Below are positions 23,301 to 30,703 of a stretch of 64,000 bases of DNA, piece after piece. Under the pieces are notes generated by a model, which was not told the DNA's origin, ran no database searches, and saw nothing but the letters and a program-made list of their open reading frames with translations. The position numbers and the translations under genes were made by a program. How positions within the stretch are numbered: position 1 is the first letter of the stretch; each line of letters starts with the position of its first letter. Origin of the DNA: Branchiostoma lanceolatum (lineage: Eukaryota; Chordata; Leptocardii; Amphioxiformes; Branchiostomatidae); the NCBI RefSeq assembly GCF_035083965.1, contig NC_089739.1, positions 8,916,001 to 8,980,000 of the forward strand. The letters are read 5' to 3'.

Positions 23301-24393
23301 CCCGGTAACCACCCCACCCTACCCCAACTGTGTGGACAATCTGACACACCAATGTAATGTCTGCACATCAGTACAGTTCTTAGTATAATAACATGATTAT
23401 ATAGTGTACAATAAGTTTAAAAGTACCTGCAGCTGACCAGTCCAGAAAGACTGGAATGATGTCATAGGGTTTGTCGGGGTAGACTATTAATTTAAAAAAG
23501 CTTACTAGTAAGTCTTTGTTGGGGTCAAACTGGGTGAAGTCACTAAGCAGCATCAGTGCAGTTTCACCCTCTTGGACTTTTATGAAGAAACAAAGAAAAA
23601 GACATTATGATTAATCTACAAACAAAGGACTATCATGCTACTCTAATCTGTACAGACACACACACACAGACACACACACACATAATGTTACACATGTACT
23701 TTGTAACGATAACAGACTTACAGAAAAAGACATAAGTTATGTGGGACATCCAAAAAGGCCAAAACCATCAGGCCCTTGGAGCGAGGACGTACAGGAAATA
23801 CTTTCAATTGGTAAAGTTGATCAGGAACACATTTTCATACATTTTGAGAGGTGATATTACAACAAGTTTAATAAATAGAAACTCTTTGCTATGAACAAAC
23901 AAGATTGGGCAGTTTGAGTATACTTAGAATATACAAACGGTTTAAAGATATTTATTCAAGTTATTGTACAGAAAGCCATCACGTGCACGGTCACTATGAA
24001 TCATCGAAAAAGTGGGTGTGCTTCAAGGAGAACATTCAACCTGAAGAGTCCGTTCATACCCAGTTTTGCCTTCTACTCTAGCACGAAATCTCTTGTACAT
24101 GTAAGGAAGGCACCTGTTACGCTGTAGGAAAGTAGCCTGAGTACAAGAATTGAGCCAGCGGTCACTACGGAGGCTGGTACTCAGGCTAGTAGGAATACAA
24201 AACAATAAATTTTGCAACTTCACAAATGTCAAAGCTTCGGATCCAAGAACGATCTATCAATTTGATATATAGAACCTCCCTGTTTAGACTTACCATATAT
24301 ATCTATATCTCCTTCTTTACTCCATACTCCTTGTGAAAGCACGAGAAACACGGTAATCACAAAACGGCACAGCGAAAACATTTTTGAAAACAT
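11285..24393 (-). CDS. Ig-Ig-Ig-FN3-SEA multi-pass membrane protein
   Basis: Hand-spliced minus-strand model. Exons in order: 24294-24393, 23427-23576, 22692-22889, 21694-21972, 20846-21121, 20074-20382, 19485-19597, 19048-19127, 18368-18525, 15162-15263, 14805-14918, 13120-13182, 12473-12601, 11285-11346. They give 710 aa with all phases matching. The signal peptide is ~1-25 (MFSKMFSLCRFVITVFLVL). A V-like Ig domain without cysteines follows (~33-149), then an Ig with the CxC pair (TLTC...GTYRC, ~150-242), a third cysteine-poor Ig (~243-334), FN3 (~335-437) and SEA (~438-550). Four hydrophobic segments (~562-585, 595-615, 627-646, 656-676) and a basic-then-acidic tail complete the protein. 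Alternative exons exist at 15547-15648 and 12286-12362. Likely a cell-surface adhesion or receptor protein; I know no named family with this order. The 5' end lies head-to-head with the TIR-Death gene. Confidence 0.75.
11562..11775. repeat. Long fold-back repeat in a SEA-gene intron
   Basis: The arms (GTTTCTAGGCGTTTTTGTCG and its complement) pair over about 80-90 bp around a ~25-bp loop near 11652-11676, with one small indel. No coding content. Confidence 0.85.
12286..12362 (-). CDS. Optional exon of the SEA gene with an EF-hand-like loop
   Basis: It lies between an acceptor (TTCTTACTAG) and a donor (GTATGTAC) and enters in the phase left by the preceding exon. It encodes VALYDTDNDKEIDIERLACC... 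The run DTDNDKEIDIER has D at loop positions 1, 3 and 5, a hydrophobic residue at 8 and an acidic residue at 9. Position 12 is R, not the canonical E. It leaves in phase 0, which puts the last exon in a second frame. Could be a calcium-binding cytoplasmic tail variant or a chance exon. Confidence 0.4.
12996..13062. repeat. 67-bp near-perfect palindrome
   Basis: 32-bp arms (12996-13027, 13031-13062) around a 3-bp loop, with two mismatches. It sits in the intron 57 bp below the exon at 13120-13182. Confidence 0.85.
13767..13991. mobile_element. 225-bp MITE, Harbinger-like
   Basis: The ends GGCCACACCATTTTAATT and AATTGGTGTGGCC are inverted repeats of about 32 bp (matching also GGTTAACGG / CCGTTAACC). 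TAA flanks both sides as a 3-bp target duplication, as in PIF/Harbinger-derived MITEs. Intronic. Confidence 0.75.
14640..14800. repeat. Fold-back repeat beside a splice donor
   Basis: The outer arms TAGCTTGGGTATCATC / GATGATACACATCAAGCTA and inner arms GTTACCGCTGGC / TTGAGCCAGTGGTAAC pair. In the minus-strand transcript the hairpin starts only a few bases after the donor of the exon at 14805-14918. A related shorter palindrome is at about 24128-24192. Confidence 0.75.
15547..15648 (-). CDS. Alternative membrane-span exon A of the SEA gene
   Basis: 102 nt with a strong acceptor (CGCTTTTCACAG) and donor (CAT|GTGAGTA). It enters and leaves in phase 1 like its neighbours. It encodes DVPDKDLSAPVFLLYQIINL followed by a hydrophobic run to VFIQT, a clear membrane span. 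Splicing it to the next exon (15162-15263) creates TAG at the junction. Splicing it to 14805-14918 stays open. It is therefore either mutually exclusive with 15162-15263 or makes a short single-pass form. Confidence 0.6.
15649..18367. other. Large intron of the SEA gene with repeats
   Basis: No extra exon was recognised. 16550-17410 holds CCTAACTTA motifs in both halves, and 17870-18300 carries a repeat-like block with short ATGACCATATATG duplications. Open frames at 16873-17226 and 17572-17835 lack any recognisable domain. Confidence 0.35.
21430..21610. repeat. Dispersed repeat (R3), copy 1
   Basis: The blocks GTCATTTCAAGCTTACAAAA, CCCAACAAGCAAATTTCTGTC and GGAGACAGCC recur in the same order at about 41805-41945 in an RGS22 intron. 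Confidence 0.65.
22220..22375. repeat. 156-bp fold-back repeat
   Basis: The ends AGCTGTCAGCC and GGCTGACAGCT are exact complements. The arms continue inward through CCTTCCCCTC and GGTTACTAGCCAATCATGTT with few mismatches, leaving a loop near 22291-22301. Intronic in the SEA gene. Confidence 0.85.
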
Positions 24394-25217
24394 TTTGACG
24401 AGGAAATTTGTCCGCCAACGTGAGTATTGGGTTCAAAGGTAAATAGAAGAGTGCACTCATGGAGAGGGGTAACGCTAATTTGGGCAACTGCTGATTTATC
24501 ACTTCGTGAGGGGTTTAGAAATACTTTAAAGCATTCATACAAATAAAATCTATTTGCAAGATACAAAACTATTCTATTTTGTTACCATTTTGTTTTCTTA
24601 GTTGTTTCTAACTATTTTCATGCATTATCAAACCCTGTCATTTTGAATGGTACGTCCTTAGAGAGATAGGATTTGGGGATTGTTCGCGCCAAATAAAATG
24701 GAGGGACAGTGTCCTGTATTTTGGCGCGAAACATTTGCTACTTTTGGACAACATTGTAAGTAAGGATCGATACTTATTCTGTCATAATGTCCCATTTCCA
24801 AAAGATGACAATGAGTACGTGAAATGCCGCCATGACTGTTGTCAAAGTTCCCTGAAGTTGCATTATTAGTATGGGGAGGGGCAGCGTTGGAAGGCAGACG
24901 AAGGCAGTATCATCATCACATTATCATTATCATGCCAGGGCACCAAATATGATCATACTAGTAACGTTAATAGTGCCAAATTTTTAAGTCTATTTCTTTC
25001 CCAGTCCACTTCTATGGAACTTGACACATACTTACTAAGTAGCTACAGAAAAATATGAGATGGCAAATTGTAATACAGTATGACAAATGGACTAGCTTGA
25101 CACTGAGTGACAAAGTAAAGAAAAACCAGGGAGTCTACTTATAACCTCCTTGGAGAAACTGAAACAGATTAGGTGGAAACTGCTTACCAATTCTGTTCAA
25201 CAACCATCTTGAGTGAG
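24394..25217. promoter_or_regulatory. Shared head-to-head promoter region
   Basis: 824 bp separate the start codons of the minus-strand SEA gene and the plus-strand TIR-Death gene. No other exon is evident. E2F-like sites lie near the middle (24683-24731). Transcription starts cannot be fixed from sequence alone. Confidence 0.5.
24683..24731. promoter_or_regulatory. Inverted pair of E2F-like sites
   Basis: TTCGCGCCAAA at 24683-24693 and TTTTGGCGCGAAA at 24719-24731 both contain the TTTSGCGC-type E2F/DP core, facing each other 25 bp apart. It is the only such pair noticed in the intergenic region. Confidence 0.5.
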
Positions 25218-28200
25218 ATGACAATGGCACATTCAGAAGGGCATGTACAAAATGACTTCCTGTACGATGCAGTACTTTTCTATGAGAAGGATGATCCAGA
25301 TAAATGTAAGGTTGAAGAAATCAGGAGGATACTAGAAAGTGACAGTTGGAGTGTCAACGTTTTTGACCCACATCGTAGCGAGGAAGGCAACAAAATGGAC
25401 GCATTCCAAGAGTCGTTTAAAAACAGCCGTCACGCCATCGTGTTTCTCACCAAGACTGTTCTACGATTCCTGGCAGAGAAGAAAAATGCAGAGGCGACGT
25501 TTCATATGTCGACCTTCTTGTGTAGCCTTTTGTCGAGTCACGACAAGAAAATCGCTCGCCGGCTGATTCCGATCAAGCTGACCAATGACAGAACTCCATT
25601 TGTGCTAAGCGACCTCAGTGGATTGGAGCCAGGGCAGGTGGGGTTTAGGAGAAAGCTCTTCAGGAGTCTCAGTGTGCCGCCAGGTAGGTACTAGTAGCAC
25701 CAGCTGCTGTTTGTTGATAAACAATAGTCAGTTTTTCTAATCACCTAATCACCAATGCAGTAGTCTTGTCTGTTTGTTTGTTACATTTCCACTGATGAAC
25801 TTGTGTATTACATTGTATGGTGGATGTTTTGTGAACCTATTCTTTTAGTGTTTACTCTAGGTCTAATCTTAGATTTATTTAGATTTATTAGATATTTTTA
25901 CACATAAGTTATCACATGTACATGTAATGTTACATGTTGTTGTTCCACAGGACCACACACCCCTTCACAAGTCCAGGTAAGACAGAAGGTGCAGGAGGCC
26001 CAGAAGACGGTGGTGCTGTCTGATGTTGTGGTACAGAGACTGGCTGCACGTCTACACGTCCCACCAGAAGTCATGGCCGACATTCAGCAGGAGTATGGAG
26101 GGTGGAAGGCAAGGGCTATGGAGGTGGGTGGGAAACAAAATTATACATTTTTTGTACAGTTGACTGCTCAGGAAAAGTGTACATAGGAAGTTTAACAAAG
26201 GGGGTTAAAGAAAGAAACCCTCTCTCTTTACTCCTTAAAGTAAGTAAAACTTTTTTGAACAAAATTAAGAATTTAAAGTCTCTGTCTGCTATCATGACTT
26301 TATCCAGGAAAGCTGATGGCTATATTTACATAACAGTGGGTCAGTTTTCCTGAGGACAAGGTGAATATCATATAGTACTAGCAAGGACATTATATTGTTT
26401 ATATAATGTCCTTGGTACTAGTTACTGTTTTTTTATAGATTTCTCAAGACAAATTTAGCTCTGTTTCAAATTTGTTATTCCTGAGAGATATCAATGAAAG
26501 GATAATGGATGGAGAATAGAGGGGAAAGAAGAAAGACAATTTAAACATGTAGGTGTCCTTCCATCTTGAGACATGATGGTAGCAGTCTCTGGTATCAGGG
26601 CCGATGACAGCGTAAACATGTTTTGATGAAATAGATATTCTATTTGGAAGGAACGGTAGGAATAATGCTAAGGAAAATGTGTGGCAAACTTATATATTAC
26701 TCCCAAAGAAAGTAAAGAAACAAGGAAAAAGATGAATCTGTGTTTGGACCTACGATGTACACAATAAAAAGAAAATTAGAGTACAGCTTTGTTGTTAGTT
26801 TATACAGTCAAACCTGACATCAGCAACCACTCAAGGGACTGAGGTAAAATGGTTGCTGAGGACAGGTGGTTGCTGAGGACAGGGTGGGGTTAACCATGTG
26901 AAAATGGACGGGATTATTTTTGTGTGACTGGAGGTGGTGGCCTGCACCAGTTGGCTGCCCGAACAAGTTTCACTGTATTATAGTATGATTTATGCAGGTA
27001 GTGGACTGTTGGAGGACTCGCTATGGTGAGGAGGCCTCCATGGACAGACTGACTGAGGCTCTGCGGAGTATAGCAGGGCAGACTCTGCAGGATGGAGCTC
27101 AGAGCACAGGAGGGACACCTTGGCAAGAGGAACCATGTCCACGGAGTCTAGGTGAGAATTCTGCTCTCTCCATTTCACCACTGACATGTGGAAAACTCAA
27201 ACTGTATTTGAAAGTATGTGGAATGTTTAGACTGTTTAGGTACTGACTTCAACATTGTGGTTTTGAATGGCAGAGCAGCTTGGCTAGCAGAGATGACACT
27301 AAGAGGTCATGGGTTTGATTCCTGGCTAGACATTGTGTCCTTGGGAAAGGCACTTTATAGGACTTTCCTCCCCACTCCACCCAGGTGTAAAAATGGCTGC
27401 CTGACTTCGGTTGGGGAGGTAAAAGGCAGTAGAAAGAGAGGGATGGGCTCTACCTTCCAATACCGGCCCTAGACACAGTGGATAACAACACGCTGCCCCT
27501 ATGGTCTCATAAAATCTACCTGTACCTTCCTTTTACCATAACTTGAAATGTCTTCCGTCAGAATTGAGGTTGTTGGAAGATTGTCATTCATCATTGTAAA
27601 TATTTCTGCGCCTGACTTTTCATGCTGAAGACTACTAGTATCTTGATTAGCCTCCTTTCAGTAGACCCTGCTTTTCAGATGGCCCATGGCACTGAGTGGG
27701 CTATTTTCTTATTTTTTATGATACATTGTATTAACAAAGCAAATTTAAAGTTCTCATTGTCTATTTTCCACCTGCTCAGTTGAACACCAGCCCCCTGACA
27801 ACCTGCCATCTTCAGTAGGAGTCCAGCCAGATGGTAAGTTGTCATCTATACTACACTTCTTGTCAAACAGCTTTATGAATGAATTTTTAACTTGTAATGT
27901 AAGTGAAAGTGAATTGGTATCCTTCCTTTGTCCATTGGCACTAAAGTCAATTTTGACATTGCTCTGAGACCTGCAGATTTACTTCTACAAATGGTATGCT
28001 CAGGTTAAAATCAATTCTTTGTGCTCATTGTCTCACATGTTTGAGCCACACCTTGAGCATGTTAAGATCCCACTGCACTAATCAAAAACAGTAGGAACAC
28101 CTTACACTCCAGTCTTTTGCAGCTTGCACACAAAGATATGAAAAGGTGACCTTGACAAGGAAGACCTGTTTTGCTATACCGTCCACTGTGTTGGAAAAGC

Positions 28201-28876
28201 ATAATAGATAAACAAACAAACAAACATCATCAATCATCATATTTTCTTTTTCTTTCAGCATCCTTAGAGGGTGAGATGGAAGGTTTGTCCCTAAGTACAG
28301 GCCAGTCCCAGAGGAAGCCTGCAGGTAAACTGGCAATTTTTTTCACTAGTATTGGGTTGATGTTGAAGACATGTCTTTCAAAAGGGACAATATAAGCTGT
28401 AAGTCCTGTGTTTGAAGAGAACCAGCCCAGAATCGGTCTGCCAACATAGTTATTGTCTTCATCCTTAAGGGAATATGATACAAAAACTGGATCATATCAA
28501 ACTAGAAGTAGTAAACAAGAGAAGAATGGATCTCACATTTCAGACATACAAGTGTTAGATTCCAAAAGCAGCTGTCAACGATTGTAGTAATTAATCAATT
28601 TGTAAATGACAATTCAGAACCCCTTCAGGGGCCTATGAAAAGCTGTGTCATTCGTTTGTTTGTTCATTCATTCGTTCAACTATTCAAACATAAATGTATA
28701 CAGCTACAGCTTGACAGCTATATAGAAAAAATGCATTTCAGACTTCACTGTATTAATGATTTATTGAGCTTTTAAAAGGACGAATGAATGAAATTGTTGT
28801 TAATTTTCTTCCAGGCAAAGTGGAGAATAAGAAAAAGTCTGCCGCTTCTCACAAGCAGAAAGAAACAGCGCTGTGA
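25218..28876 (+). CDS. TIR-Death domain adaptor (TICAM-like TIR)
   Basis: Six exons: 25218-25683, 25951-26123, 26998-27151, 27780-27833, 28259-28324, 28815-28876, giving 324 aa with all phases consistent. The start at 25218 (MTMAHSEG) is the first ATG in the open frame. TIR domain ~15-148: FLYDAVLFYEKDD, a BB-loop region VFDPHRSEEGNK, HAIVFLTKTVL, and a C-terminal LSDLSGLEPG...FRRKLFRSL resembling the TICAM (TRIF/TRAM) end. Death domain ~172-240 across exons 2-3: LAARLHVPPEVMADI, EYGGWKARAMEVVDCW, RYGEEAS, LTEALRSIAG. A P/S-rich linker and a lysine-rich tail follow. Such proteins act in the cytoplasm in Toll/NF-kB-type signalling through homotypic TIR and Death contacts. MyD88 has the opposite order. 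No signal peptide or membrane span. Confidence 0.85.
26806..26905 (+). repeat. Fragment of a CAGTCAAACC-ended MITE
   Basis: It begins ACAGTCAAACCTGACATCAGC and contains two GGTTGCTGAGGACAGG units. It is related to the fuller element at 31414-31575 and to fragments near 39078 and 41735. Confidence 0.5.
27262..27540 (+). mobile_element. tRNA-derived SINE, family 1
   Basis: It has a tRNA-like head with a B-box-like GGGTTTGATTCCTGG. The body TTGTGTCCTTGGGAAAGGCA...CTGACTTCGGTTGGGGAGG is shared with 54514-54775 and, inverted and truncated, 57640-57735. It lies in intron 3 of the TIR-Death gene. Confidence 0.75.
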
Positions 28877-29868
28877 AACACAACACAACTATGCATCAGT
28901 CTGTAATGGTTTCAAAATCCATGTTGTTTCTGCAAGGAAAATGTACTTTGATAGTCACTCCTACATTTATCGGAGAAGATTGTTGTTGTCATCATCATCA
29001 TCATTATTATTGTTGTAATAATACTAAAAGTATTTTTATGCAAACTTGGTAAAAGCCACAGGTCCTGAGGACCATCTATGCTGGCATTTGTCTTGTTCTG
29101 AGATTTGACTTGTCCGAGACAAGATTAAAATGAGGGAATTGTTGATTAACACAATCATGCAGTTGGGGGAAGGGTGAGAGGGAATGCTTGGCTTGTGCAG
29201 GTGTGAGGTAAAGACTCAAGAGTTACTTTTGTCATGGATCATACATGTACTATAGGTGCATAGCCTATACATAGGTAAAGTGTTTTTAAAGAATCTATTT
29301 TACATCTTATCATGCTACTTTTTACGAATATTGCTGTTTTACAAAGTCAGATCACCGTCAACATTGAGCAACACATTGAGACAACATTCCATCATGTTCC
29401 AAATGCTTGTCTGCATCTTTGAAACAATGTGCAGATAATGGCACATTAGACAGTTTTTAAAATGCTAAAATGTTACTTTATCATAGATCTACCAAACCTT
29501 TCAGGTATAATATAGAGTAGGACTTTGTGGGACCCAAATCTTACATAGGCCAGTTGTAGACATTGAAATGTTTAATTGCTTTTTTTTAAAGCTTTTGTGT
29601 TTGTTTTTATGAATTGTCATTCCTTCAGCTCAACTTTGTACTATTGCTGCTATGAAACAATAAGAATATCATATTTGTAATTTGAACAGATAGAAGATGA
29701 TATTTTGGTGACAGCATTTTACATCCTATATTCTACAAGATATTCCAGGTTTGTAGAGAGAATTTGTATCATAATCCAAACATGCAAGTAAAGTCTTTTG
29801 CATCTGATGTCTGAGTAGTCAACGAGTAACTTTCATGTCTGTCTTGGTTTGATGATACTTTCTTTCAG

Positions 29869-29996
29869 GACAAAGTCTGCAAGACATCTGATATTACCAT
29901 CAGTAAGAGAATAACAGTTATGGAACAAGGAAATGTACCTTGACAATGGATAAACTTAAGAACGAACCGGCAGCATCAGAACACTTAAGTCATTTG
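29869..29996 (+). other. Candidate alternative exon of the TIR-Death gene
   Basis: Bounded by a good acceptor (TTTCTTTCAG) and donor (TTG|GTAAGTC). Entered in phase 1 from 28259-28324 it reads GQSLQDI then TGA, which would replace the lysine-rich tail by a short end. It might equally be an untranslated or spurious exon. Confidence 0.25.
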
Positions 29997-30079
29997 GTAA
30001 GTCATAACAAACCTGAAGGCGATCTTGAAGGAAACACAACTAAGGAATTCCTGTTTCCCTCTGTCCATTTACACCTTGT

Positions 30080-30085
30080 AATAAA
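30080..30085 (+). terminator. Candidate polyadenylation signal (AATAAA)
   Basis: AATAAA lies 1.2 kb past the TIR-Death stop, with overlapping AAATAAATAAATAA just after. The length of the 3' UTR is not established. Confidence 0.35.
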
Positions 30086-30218
30086 GCTGAAATAAATAAA
30101 TAAGTGTAGGTGATCGAGTCTAATCTAAGCTATAACTTGGACATTCCGTCTTAGTTGACAGAAAAACAAAACGACCTTGACAACTTTAGAACGTCTGGCC
30201 CTTATTTGGACGTATTAA

Positions 30219-30226
30219 TGACGTCA
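30219..30226. promoter_or_regulatory. Palindromic CRE (TGACGTCA) upstream of RGS22
   Basis: A full-length consensus CREB/CREM site 478 bp before the RGS22 ATG. CCAAT boxes (30239-30243, 30443-30447, and inverted at 30489-30493) lie nearby. Confidence 0.5.
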
Positions 30227-30532
30227 CAACAATGCAGACCAATCAGCATTGAGTGGTCTGCGTAATAAAAGTTCCTCAGACAAAAGCCATACCTATTATT
30301 TGTGATAAAAAATGCATCCCACACCCCTGCGCTCCATGGATCAAAAGCCCCGCTCTAGCGATCCAATGTATTATTGCAGGATTAAACCGCGCAAATAACT
30401 GCAGACATAACGACAGCCGCTAGAGGTCCTCGCTGACACGTAACCAATCAAAGACGCAACAGGCAATGTAATAGTAACGAATTATCTGATTGGTCCAAAG
30501 TTTTATGTGCCCCGTACATATGGTTGCGGGCT

Positions 30533-30546
30533 GTTGCCATGGAAAC
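30533..30546. promoter_or_regulatory. X-box (RFX-binding) motif upstream of RGS22
   Basis: GTTGCCATGGAAAC differs by one base from the ideal palindromic X-box GTTGCCATGGCAAC bound by RFX factors, which drive ciliary genes. It lies 158 bp before the RGS22 start codon. Confidence 0.6.
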
Positions 30547-30703
30547 TTCACAACCCTCTATGACGTTCCAGTTATGACGACATAAAAAAGTGACGCAAGA
30601 ACATGGCGACGGGCTGAAGTGGCAAGCCAGTTGCCGTGCGGACGGCCTCGGTTGTTTTTCTAACATTTGCGGCATTTAGAAGAAGACCTATTCGCACTTG
30701 AAC

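Larger units (their letters stand above)
28877..30703. other. TIR-Death 3' region and RGS22 upstream region
   Basis: No full gene is seen. The first ~1.2 kb is probably 3' UTR or downstream of the TIR-Death gene, ending near AATAAA at 30080. It includes a possible extra exon at 29869-29996. From ~30100 to 30703 the sequence is less AT-rich and holds CCAAT boxes, a CRE and an X-box before the RGS22 start. Confidence 0.45.
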
